Shown here piece by piece: positions 47,719 through 57,800 of a stretch of DNA of 64,000 bases (positions are counted from its first letter, which is position 1; the number at the start of each line of letters is the position of its first letter). The notes below the pieces were generated by a model. It was not told the origin of the DNA and ran no database searches. It saw nothing but the letters and a program-made list of their open reading frames with translations. The translations under genes were made by a program, and so were the position numbers. Source of the stretch: a virus; IMG/VR virus record IMGVR_UViG_3300009093_000036, positions 124,001-188,000 of that record; one strand, given 5' to 3'.

Positions 47719-48614
47719 GATGCGTTTCCTTTTTCTGTGTTCTGCGCCTCCAGCATGTTGTAGAGGGGCAGCTCCTCGACGCTCGTCAAGCGCTTGGGAT
47801 CGTACTTGGTGTCCATCTTCCGAAGCTCATCGAGGAGCTCGGCGCTACCACCGCGACGCATGTCGACCTGCTCCTGTGCAGCGATGAGGGCGTTCACGAG
47901 CGCTTGCATCGCGGTCGCCTTCTGCATGCCGGGGTAGCGGGTGGCGGTCAGCTTGATGAACTCCATGAACGTGGTGTCCCGGGCGTACCGGAACATGATC
48001 GACTCCTTGGGGATGCCGCCGGCGCCACGTGACGCGACGAACACGCTCATCGCCGCACCGACCTGGCTGCGTGGAGCGAGGAACACGGTCTGGTAGTCGT
48101 GAGACGCCGGGATGCTCTCCAGCAGCGCCGGCCACTTCGTCATCGGGACAGCCTCGATGTTCCAGAAGAAGTGCGCGTAGTAGCGGACCGTCGAGATGTT
48201 CATCACCTCGGGGTCGAGGCCATGGCCGATCGCGAGGCGCTTGGCGATGTCTCGGTAGTTGAGGGGACCGAGCAACATGATCTCCAGCTCGCGGCGTACC
48301 GAAGGCTGGTCGAGGATGTCGATCGCGAACATTGCGTGGGGCTCGCGGGCCCACAGGTCGTAGATGCGATGCGAGTGAAGGAACAGCGCAGTCGGCTTGT
48401 GCTTCAGGTTGGACGGGTCGTAGCCCGCCGGGAACTGAAGCTGGCGTTGCGCGAGCTGAAGCGTCTCCATGAAGGCGCTGAGCACCTTCTCCTCCTTCGA
48501 CACCGGCATGTTCTGTCGCATGAGCTGGGCGATCAGCTCATTGACCTTGTACCGGCGCTGCGAGAGGAGGAAGACGATGTAGTTGCGGGCGGGGTGTTCG
48601 ATGTTGATGTTCAT
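47715..48614 (-). CDS. hypothetical helical protein
   Basis: 299 residues starting MNINIEHPARNYIVFLLSQ. Helical through most of its length, with TALFLHSHRIYDLWAREPHA and YYAHFFWNIEAVPMTKWPAL. No signal, zinc site or known motif. It is set in the TerL-spike array and overlaps its neighbour by four bases. A head or connector part is possible, on position only. Confidence 0.6.
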   Translation of the reverse strand: MNINIEHPARNYIVFLLSQRRYKVNELIAQLMRQNMPVSKEEKVLSAFMETLQLAQRQLQFPAGYDPSNLKHKPTALFLHSHRIYDLWAREPHAMFAIDILDQPSVRRELEIMLLGPLNYRDIAKRLAIGHGLDPEVMNISTVRYYAHFFWNIEAVPMTKWPALLESIPASHDYQTVFLAPRSQVGAAMSVFVASRGAGGIPKESIMFRYARDTTFMEFIKLTATRYPGMQKATAMQALVNALIAAQEQVDMRRGGSAELLDELRKMDTKYDPKRLTSVEELPLYNMLEAQNTEKGNAS

Positions 48615-48617
48615 GTT

Positions 48618-50687
48618 TCACGATGCGGCGGCAGCCGACGGAGTCCCGTCGGTCTCTGCGGTGCGCATCGCGAGGCCCTTGAGGCCCTGGATGACCTCGT
48701 CGAGAGCACGAGCCGCACGAGCCGCCGCCGTCTCCGGAACCTCGGTCATGCCGAGGCGAGAGAACAGCGTGAGCTCGCAGACGGTGTTGAGCGCTCGATC
48801 GAGGTACGGCAGCTTGCCGACGTACACCCGCAGGTTCTCGGGGTTCAGGAAGTTCAGCGAGAGGACGCTGTCGACGGTCTGGATGTCGGGCAGCACCGAA
48901 GCCTCCTTGATGAGGTCCTTCCGGAGAGCGCGGACCTGGGCGACCTTCTCGGACGCCGTCTTCTCGATGTCGCGCATGAACGTCTCGACGGGGCGGACGT
49001 CGTGGACACCGATCACGTGCTCGGTGCGCATCGTGTGCGACGCGTGCTTGATGATCTCGTGCGCCTTCAGCGGAGCCATGCCTGCCGCACAGAGCACGAA
49101 GACCGCATCGTCGATCGACGCGACCTTCGGGGCCGTCGCCTCCAAGCCGGGCAGCTTGTGGAAGGTGAGGTCGATGATGTCCCCGCCGTGACGCAGAGCG
49201 ATGAACGGCTGCGCGAAGGCGGACGTCTTGACGGCTTCGAGGTCGTCGACGAGCGGGACGGCCGTCTCCTTGTTCAGCGCGAGGAAGCGCGCCGAAGCAG
49301 GCAGCGAGCACTCCTCGTCGCCCGGCATCATGTGCTGGAGGCCGGGCACGAGGCGGACGACGTGCGGCTGGCCGGTGAGGGTGGTGACGTGCACGAGGTC
49401 TCCGCCGTCCATCGAGGCTTCACGTCCCTCGATCTTGAACGGCACGGTCGCCTCGATGCCGCTCGGGGTCACGACGTAGAAGAGACCCGAACCCGCCGGC
49501 TTGTCCTCGGGGAGCCCCATCGTGGCGTCGGAGATCTTCGCTCCGACGATCGAGCCCTGGACCGCAGCCGTCGCGCCGTTCGTGAACACGGCCATGGGGA
49601 CACGAGTCCCATCGAAGTCGACGAGCGAGGGGAGAACCCAGCCCATCATCTCCTGGCCGTCGATGTTGCGGACACGATAGACGCCGGGCTTCTCGATGAC
49701 CTCCCAGCGATCGTTCGTCGTGTCGAGCGGAGCCGTGTCCTTCGCGGGCTCGGAGATCGTGACGGTCCCCTCCGTGTCGACCTTCTTCGTGATGTCGGGG
49801 CCGGCGAGCTTGAGCATCTGCCCGCGATCGATGTCGTCGCGGTTGATGCCGAAGATCGAGCGCGACGCCGTCTTCATCCAGTACGTCCCACGGATCTCGT
49901 CCCAGCCGAACTGAGCGACTTCGACCGGAGCGTAGCTGGCCGCCTTGTCCATGAGGAGGTCGGCATCCCCTTCCGTGAGGAGGCGGCCGTCGAAGCTGGC
50001 CAAGTGCGACATGACCGCGAGGAAGGCCGGGTTCTGCTGAAGCTGCGGCTCCAGCCCCATCGACGAGATCTTCTCGCCGAGCGCATCCAGGTCGAGCTGC
50101 GACAGCGTCGGGGCGATGTGGTGGAGCAGCGACTCCTCGACGGCGAGGGAGGCCTGCTTCATGCCCGGGCCGTAGACGTAGCCGACGTTGTCTCCCGAGC
50201 CTGCGGAGAAGCCCGAGGTCGGGGAGTTCGAGGCGCGGCCCGGCGGGTAGAACATCGAGTAGAGGCTCTGGTCTCCCGAGTCGTCCGTCATCATGTCGAA
50301 CGTGTTCGGACGGAACAGCGCCTCACGAAGGCGGATGCCGTTGAGCGGGTACACCTTCTTGTCCTGCGTCATCACGATGTCGAGCGGGCAGAGCTCGGTG
50401 TTCTTGATGATGACGGGGATCAGCGCCTTCTTCGACGTCGGCTGCTCGTTGCCGGCCATCGAGAGTGCGGAGTCGGTCTGCCCCGAGATGACGATGACAC
50501 CCAAGGCGAAGCCCTGTTCGTCATCCTGCCGCAGCATCACGACCTGCGGGTTGTACTCGGAAGCCTCCGGCACCTGGCGGAAGAGCTCTTGGAGGATCTG
50601 CGGCCCCCACTTCGCCGCATCTTCGTCGAGCGGGACGGCAGCGACCTTGTCCTGGAAGATGGGGGCGACGTTCGTGAAGAGGTCCAT
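48618..50687 (-). CDS. large KTAS-bearing virion-block protein
   Basis: 689 residues. I start at MDLFTNVAPIFQDK, where TTAGGA is nine bases upstream. The N-terminal ~280 residues are mostly helical (PIFQDKVAAVPLDEDAAKWGP). A beta-rich middle follows (WEVIEKPGVYRVRNIDGQEMM, VVTPSGIEATVPFKIEGREAS). A helical C-terminus comes last (PVETFMRDIEKTASEKVAQVR). KTAS occurs twice (MKTASRSIF, EKTASEKV), plus VKTSAFA and MKQASL. No named family is recognised. The neighbours (spike, RNA polymerase) suggest a baseplate, tail or internal protein. Confidence 0.6.
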   Translation of the reverse strand: MDLFTNVAPIFQDKVAAVPLDEDAAKWGPQILQELFRQVPEASEYNPQVVMLRQDDEQGFALGVIVISGQTDSALSMAGNEQPTSKKALIPVIIKNTELCPLDIVMTQDKKVYPLNGIRLREALFRPNTFDMMTDDSGDQSLYSMFYPPGRASNSPTSGFSAGSGDNVGYVYGPGMKQASLAVEESLLHHIAPTLSQLDLDALGEKISSMGLEPQLQQNPAFLAVMSHLASFDGRLLTEGDADLLMDKAASYAPVEVAQFGWDEIRGTYWMKTASRSIFGINRDDIDRGQMLKLAGPDITKKVDTEGTVTISEPAKDTAPLDTTNDRWEVIEKPGVYRVRNIDGQEMMGWVLPSLVDFDGTRVPMAVFTNGATAAVQGSIVGAKISDATMGLPEDKPAGSGLFYVVTPSGIEATVPFKIEGREASMDGGDLVHVTTLTGQPHVVRLVPGLQHMMPGDEECSLPASARFLALNKETAVPLVDDLEAVKTSAFAQPFIALRHGGDIIDLTFHKLPGLEATAPKVASIDDAVFVLCAAGMAPLKAHEIIKHASHTMRTEHVIGVHDVRPVETFMRDIEKTASEKVAQVRALRKDLIKEASVLPDIQTVDSVLSLNFLNPENLRVYVGKLPYLDRALNTVCELTLFSRLGMTEVPETAAARAARALDEVIQGLKGLAMRTAETDGTPSAAAAS

Positions 50688-50732
50688 GGTGTGCATCCTA
50701 ACATCGAAAACGCGTTCAGGAGGAGAGCTGCT

Positions 50733-51833
50733 TCAGACGAGCTTGAACTTCTGAGCCAAGATCGAAGGAGGCGGAGGGCCCACACCCGCGGCGGTGCCAA
50801 GAGTGGTCAGGTACGTCATGAGCTGGTTGCCACAGACTCCAGGCTCGATCGCCGTAGCACCGCCAGCCAGGACGCTGCCATCGAGGATGACCTGGGCGCC
50901 CTTCACGCGGGCCTCGGAGCCACCCTCGACCTTCGCCTTGCCGTTGGCCTTCATGCTGAGGTCGCCATCGACCTGGACGTCGTAGTTGCCCTTCACGCGG
51001 AGGGAGTAGTTCGAGCCGACCATCTCGGTCTTCGTCCCGTCCATCTTCAAGAGCATGCTGTAGGTGGCGTTCGTGACCTCGCCCGTCTCCGTGTTGATGC
51101 CCTGAGCGGCAACCATCACCTCCCAGACCTGTGCATCACCGCCGTCGGGTCCACGCAGCGGGAAGTGACGGACACGGAACGAAGCCTTCGCGTCCTGCGC
51201 GTACTCGTTCATGTGGAAGACGTACGAGGACGGGGCATTGCCTCCCGCATCGTTCTCTTGGCGCTCGGTCGTCCAGCGGATGTTCCCGCCGAACGTGTCC
51301 ATCGTGTAGTTCTCGGCGAAGTCCCGCACGTAGTTGTTGATGGGGATGTAGATGCGTTGAGCGAGCTCGGTCGAGCCGAGCTGAAGGACACCACCACGCC
51401 GAAGCAAGATGAAGTTCTCGTCTCGCGTCGTCAGGAAGATGTCCCCGGGCTGCATGTCGAGACGACGTCCGCGGAACGAGACGTCGGTCGTGCTGCCACC
51501 TGCGGACGTGCTGTGGGTGGGGGTGCCATCGTCGCTCTCGACGGACGACGGGATGGCGATGAAGCCGAGGATGAACGGCGGGGTTGTGTCGTTGCCTCGG
51601 AAGATCTGACAGCGAGCTCCTACCTCGGGGAGAAAGGAGATCCCCTCCCCGTTGTCGTTGTGGAAGTACGGCAGCGCGCACTGAAGGTCCTGGAAGGGCT
51701 TCTGCGTGTGACGGGTGACGACGTCCACGGTGAAGTTCGCCTTGTTGACGTTCGTCACCATCGCTTCCTCGATGACGGCGGGGAAGAACTCGGACGTCGA
51801 GGGTCCGCTTGCGCTGTAGTGACCGTCGCCCAT
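50733..51833 (-). CDS. baseplate spike (membrane-puncturing) protein
   Basis: 366 residues. The N-terminal region has an OB-fold-like part (FTVDVVTRHTQKPFQDLQCAL, ISFLPEVGARCQIFRGND), as in gpV and gp5 hub/spike proteins. The C-terminal part is a short-period beta repeat (LRVKGNYDVQVDGDLSMKA, KAKVEGGSEARVKGAQVI), the trimeric beta-helix of a spike. It would sit at the tip of the tube and pierce the host envelope. Its start overlaps the RNA polymerase stop (TGATG), so the two are translationally coupled. Confidence 0.8.
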   Translation of the reverse strand: MGDGHYSASGPSTSEFFPAVIEEAMVTNVNKANFTVDVVTRHTQKPFQDLQCALPYFHNDNGEGISFLPEVGARCQIFRGNDTTPPFILGFIAIPSSVESDDGTPTHSTSAGGSTTDVSFRGRRLDMQPGDIFLTTRDENFILLRRGGVLQLGSTELAQRIYIPINNYVRDFAENYTMDTFGGNIRWTTERQENDAGGNAPSSYVFHMNEYAQDAKASFRVRHFPLRGPDGGDAQVWEVMVAAQGINTETGEVTNATYSMLLKMDGTKTEMVGSNYSLRVKGNYDVQVDGDLSMKANGKAKVEGGSEARVKGAQVILDGSVLAGGATAIEPGVCGNQLMTYLTTLGTAAGVGPPPPSILAQKFKLV

Positions 51834-54800
51834 CAGTACCTGGAGACCCCACGACCGTTGCCGAACTCGGCCCCGTGCGCAAGCCCAGGGATCGGATGCA
51901 GGCCGTGGATGTCCGACTTCTCGTTGAGCGCCGCCGCCGTCATGATGTGCTCCTGGAGGCGGTTCGACTGAAGTCGCGCCATCCAGTCGTGCTGCTTCAG
52001 CGCCGTCGTGGTCTCCGTGGCCTTCAGCACCGGACGCACCTCGATCGGCTTTTGGTTCTTGAGCACGGTGCGGTTGATCTCCTCGACCACCGGGAACTGC
52101 ATGTGGTCCCCGCGGAGGATGGTCGGGTGGTCACCGGGGTCCGAGACCTCGACGGTGCTCGTTGCGTTGCGCACCGTGAGCTCGACGTGACGACGAAGGA
52201 CATCCTCCTTCTCGTAGATCTTGCCGATGCGATCGACCATGTGGTCCTGCGTCGCTTCGAGGCCACGGGTCTTGAGCAGCATGTTGAGGTTCGGGTCTCC
52301 CTCGGAGAGCTGCTCGCCACGCTGGAACTTGTAGCCGGCCTTCACGTGCGGAAGGAGGGGCTGACGAGAGTAGAGATCGACCTTGCTCTCTGCGAAGCGG
52401 ACCTTGTGACCGCCCTGCGGCTGAGCCTCGACACGAGTGACGACGCCTGCACGCGGAGCGATGATGGCGTCGACCGGCGACCGCTTCGCGACACCGAACA
52501 CGCGCTCGACGGTGCTGAACTCGTCGACGGCTCCACGCTGCGTCGGGACGATGCCCTGGTTGTGGGTCTGCTTCAGCATGAGCTGTGCAGCGCGCTCTCC
52601 GATCGCCTGCGCCGCCATGATGCCGACGTTGTCGCCCAAGTCGTAGTTGACGCCGGACGGGTGCTTGCCCATGCAGGTCGAGCACACCCCGTGCGGCATG
52701 CGGCACTTCAGGGGCGAGCGAACGAACAGGTTCGTGACGCCAGCCTTCGAGAAGGTCTGCTGGAGGCCGGGGGTGATGACGGTGCCCGCAGGGATCGTCT
52801 TGCCTCCGGCGGTGACGGGAGAGGCGAGATAGCGGTCGACGAGGTCGCGGTCGTTGACGCCCAGGCTGATGCCCGAGTGCGTCCCGCAATCCATCGCCGT
52901 GATGGGCGAGTCGATGTTGGACTGAATGAGCTCCTTCGTGAGGACGCCCGGGTCTCGAACTGCGTCGACCTTCTGGATCGTGCCCTTTCGTGCTCCAGCC
53001 GCCTGGAGGAAGTAGCCGCCAACGTCGACACCCTCGGAGAACGACCGCGTGATCGGAACCTTCGAGGCGTGGCCGAGGTGGTTCTCGACGAGCATCGGGG
53101 CGATCACGAGGCCCTGGAACTGCTCCTTCTTCGCCTTGATGCCCGAGGACCGCATGTCCGAGATGTTCGTCGGATGCTTCTTGAAGTGCTCGTCGTAGGT
53201 CTCGTGCAGCTTCTTGGTGGCGTCCACCCAGATCTGCGTGCGCTCTGCGTCGGGCTTCCCTTCGGCACGGCTCTTCGCCGCCGCGATGATCTTCGCCCGC
53301 TCCACGCGCATCGGCTCCAGGTCCGAAAGACGAACGGTGTGTCCGCTCTCGAAAGCCATCTTGAAGCCGAGCTGGGTGAGGTTGCGGGTGAACGGCTCGA
53401 AGATCGCCGGGGCATGCTGTGCGGTCTGCCGAAGCATGTCCGTGACGAACTTCTTCGAGATGGGGGTATCGATGCCGGTGAGGACCTGCGCCTTGTACTG
53501 GTCGGGCACGATGTGAGAGATGCGGACACGGCCGAGCGTCGTGCGGTCCTTACCGACCGTGATGACGTCGTCGAGGTTGATCTTGTTGTTGACGAACGCC
53601 GCCTCCGCTTCCTTCGCGGAAGCGAACGTCTGGTTGGTCTCCCGCTTCTTCAACGACATGCGGTAGAGAGCGAGCATCGATTCGTTCGTCGGCGTGAACA
53701 GGACTTCACCCGTGCTCGCCGAGATGGAACGGTTCGACGGCAAGAGCTTGTAGGCCTCCTGCACCGCGGCATGCTGGATGGGGAGCATGAGCGCGACCGT
53801 GTCGCCGTCGATGTCTCCGCCGAGCGGGGGAAGAACGAGAGGACTCACCTTGATGGCTCGCGAGTCCGTGAGCTTCACCTTCTGACCGATGATGCCGTAC
53901 TGATGGAGCACGGGGTCGCGCTTCATCAGGACCGGGCGCTCCTCGATCTCACGCCGCAGAGCAGCCTCGGCGACAGCGGAGCGCTTCGAGATCTCCTGCT
54001 GTGCCTGGATCGGGTTGTAGCCCATCTGCGTGAGGCGATGACCCACCATCGGTCGGAAGAGCTCGAACGCGATCTTCTTCGGTACGCCGATCTCGTCGGC
54101 CCCGAGCCCGGGGTCTGCGACGATCGTGGCTCGCGCCGTGTAGTCCTGCTTCTTGCCGATGACCTTGTCCTGGAAGAAGCCGTCCTTCGGCGAGTCGCCG
54201 GCGATCGTGTGCAGGATGCCGGGGAGGAAGCGGCCTCGCACCGGGTTGCCTTGGAAGTCGATGTCGAGAGCCTTCTTCCCCTTCGGGGTCGTACCGAAGA
54301 GGTTCTGGATCTCCTGGTAGAGATCTCCCTGTGCCTGAAGAAGACGGCGATCGGGGATGCCCTCCTTCTTCGAGGTCTCCAGGGACGAGTTCACCATGCC
54401 GAGCCGGCGATAGAGCTGATTCAGCGGATCGATGCGGTCCGTACCTTCCGCGCTCTCCTGGAAGGGGCGGTAGATCGGAGGCAGCACCGGCAGCAGCTTC
54501 ATCGTGTACGCCTCGGAGGGCGTCTTGCCGTGCTCCTTCAGCGCACGCAGCGACTTGTACGCGAAGACCGCGTTGTTGAGCTCGCTGCTCTTCACCTTCG
54601 GGTCGTCGATCATCGACTTGTAGTGCTTCAGCCTCTGCTCGACATTGATCTTGGCGAGTCCGTCACGGATCGCCTCGCCTCCCGTCTTGCCGTTCAGCTT
54701 CATCTCACCCGAGACGATCTTCTGGATGTCCTGCTTCTGGATGCCCAGCAGCGACGAGATCGAGTCCGCGAAGATCGGATTCGGCATCGGGGCCGCGAGC

Positions 54801-57800
54801 TCGATGTAGCCCCAGCGCTGCTTGTCCGGACCGAAGATGTGCGGATCGAAGATGCCTCCGCTCTTGGGCTTCATGTTCTTGGCGGCAACCGTCAGCGAAG
54901 GCTCGGTGACCTTGCCGCTCTTGCCACCCGCCCACTTCAGCGTCTCCTCGTCCGTCTGCGGGACGAGGCTGAGCATGCTGCCCTTTTTCTCCAGGTTCAG
55001 GCCCGTGGCCTGGAGAAGAGCACCGAACTTGTTGTAGACGTACGGAACCTGCGGAGGAGGGATCATCCGACCGTTCGCAAGAGCTGCCCACAGTGCCTCA
55101 GCCTGCGGCCGATCGGACTTGAGGGTCTGCATCTCGCCCAGGTTCTGACGGAGACCAGCAGCGAGTGCGCCGTACACACCGAGAGAGCCCAGGCTCTGAG
55201 CGCCACTCTCACCACCGCCACGAGGGACGAGGTTCGTGTCGTACTGGATGTGCGGCATCCCGGTTGACTTGATGTAGGCGCCGCCGTGACGAACGTGCGT
55301 CTTCTTGTCGATCTGGTGTTCGAGCTGGAACACGTAGTGCGGGCCGACGGTCACCTCGCCGAGCTTGCGATCGGTCTTGGGGTCGACGAGGAGCTCAGTC
55401 TCCTTGAGGCCGTGGTGCTTCAGCTCGTCCTGGATCTTCTTCAGGTAGTCGGTCTGCCCGTCGAAGTTCTTGACGATGTAGGGCTGTCCCGTCTTCTCCG
55501 CGATCTTGCCCGCTGCCGTCTCCAGGATCTGCCCCGGGTTCATGCGGCCCGGCACGGAGACCGGGTTGATCAGCATCTCGACGTGCTCGTGCTTGCCGTT
55601 CTTCGTGTAGTACGGCATCTCGTTGTCGGGCAGGATCTGCGTGACGATGCCCTTCGCGCTGTGGCGGGTCGAGACCTTCGAGCCAACGATCATCGGCTCC
55701 TTCGTCTTGACGTGAACGGTGATGTTCTTGCCCGAGCGAACGACACGCACGACCTCGCCGGTGTGCTCGTGGTCCCACGTCAGAGCCGCGTTCGTGTAGT
55801 CGAGGCGGCCCTTCTTGGTGAGCCGGTCGAGCATCTTCGCGTCGATCGTGTCGGGGTTCTTCTCTTCACGAAGAGCGAGAACGAGCGGGTCGCCGGGATG
55901 AACCGTGGCTCCCTCCTTCACAACACCATCATCACCGATGTGGTTGTACTGCGTGGGCTGGAAGGCCGTGCCCTTGTGCGCGACGAAGCGGTTCTTGTCG
56001 ATGACGTGGTCATCCGTCACGTAGAACGACGGCTTCAGGAGATGCTCGGTCCCCATCTTCTTGGCCGCGGACTCGGAGAGCGCGATGCCATCCTCGTGGT
56101 TCGCCCCGTTCGCCAAGTACGCGACGCGGACGTTCGTCCCCAGGGCGAGCGTCCCGTTCTTCGTGAAGGAGTGATCGGCAAGTACCTGACCTGTGTGAAC
56201 TCGGTCGCCCACCTTCACGAGGGGCTTCGAGTTCAACATCGTCTTCTTTTCGTTGAGCGGGTAGTGGTCGTAGATGTGAACGGAGTGTTCATGACCCGCC
56301 GGATCTCGCACCACGATCTCGTCCGACAGCACCTTCGTCACGAAGCCCGCCACCGGGGCCTTGTGGGAGAGGAACGTCTCACCAATCCGCTTCTCGAACG
56401 AAGCCCCAGGTGCCGCCTGCACCTGCACGAGAGGAGCTTCGCGCCCCGTCAGTGAGAGCGCCTGCGCCATGTGACGCGCCGACATCGTCGTGCGTCCTGC
56501 TGCGTCGTTGCCCATGAACGGGACGAGGTTAGTCTCGGTGGAGAACACCTGCGTCGGAGAGATGAGTGCGTACTGCGCTTCCTTCAGCGGACGCTCTTCG
56601 ATGTCGCCGTGCTGGTTCGAGACACGGACCTTCTCGTTGATGGCGCGCGGAACACCGCCATGCCACGTGATCTGGTCGGGCAGCACCACGATCGACTTCG
56701 CTGCTTCCGCGGGTGTGAGCTCCTCGACCTTCCCCGTCTTGAGGTTGTAGAGCTTCGTGTACGGCTTGCGATCACGGACCACGATGCCGGACGTGAGGTG
56801 GGTGGTCGTGCCCGGGGAGCCCTCGGGGGTGAAGACGGGGTCGACGAAGCCGAGCTGAGAGGGATCCACGCTCGTGTTCGAGAGCGTGACCTGATGTTCG
56901 GACTTGATGCCTCCCGGGCCCATGATCGTCGTCTGGCTACGGTCGGCCAGCATCGACACGGGGTTCGTCTGCTTCGGGGTCGAGGTCAGCCCCGTGATGC
57001 CGAAGACGTGGTTGATCGGCTTCTGGATGAGGTCCGGCATCACGATGTCGCGCAGCACCGACTGCGAGCCCGCAGTGAGCGCTTCCTGCGTCGACTTCTT
57101 GCCGAGGGACTTCAGGACACGACCGTGGATGTCGTTCTTCGAGGCATGCAGCCGCTCGATGAAGTGGTCCGCCGGCGTCCACAGCTCCTTGAACTCCAGG
57201 GAGTCGATGGGATCGGGCCGCGTACGCTCCGCGCTGACGTCGATGAGCTTGCCACTCGCTCGAAGGAGCGCCTCTCCCGAGACCTGATCGAAGCCCTTCC
57301 CCAGCGTCGTCTTCGTGACGGCCGGATCCATCTTCGTCTCGCTGAAGTACTTCACGATCGCAGCCGGCAGGTCGGTACCCGTCGGAACGTTCGCATCCTT
57401 CATCGCCGTGTAGAACGAGTTGAGGTCCTGCGAGTACCGGGACTTCTTCAAGTTGGCGTCGAAGTTCTTGTCGCCCCAGGCCTTCTTCATCTCGTCGTCG
57501 GTGATGCCCGTGGCCTTGAGGACCGAGTAGAGGGGGATCTTGCGGGCCCCCGTCTTCACGAAGAGGTAGCCGCTGCCAGGCTCCATCTGCACATCGAAGG
57601 GACGGCCCTTCGCGAGCTGGAACTGCGCCTCGAACTCTCCGGCCTTCTCGGTCGCTTTCACGTAGGCACCCGGACGGAGACGCCACTGGTTCGTGACCGA
57701 CTTCTCCTGGCCACCGTGGATGAAGGTGTAGTGGCGCGTCAGCTTCGGGATGTCGGCGATCTTCATCCGACGACCGACCAAGGTCTTGCCGGCGCGATCG

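Noticed and set aside
48099-51971. 1290-codon plus-strand open frame
   Set aside because: Antisense to the 689-aa protein, the spike and the polymerase end. The translation is a monotonous Arg/Asp/Leu/Val mix with no fold-like pattern.
51809-55267. 1152-codon plus-strand open frame
   Set aside because: Antisense to conserved polymerase motifs; an effect of high GC and biased third codon positions.
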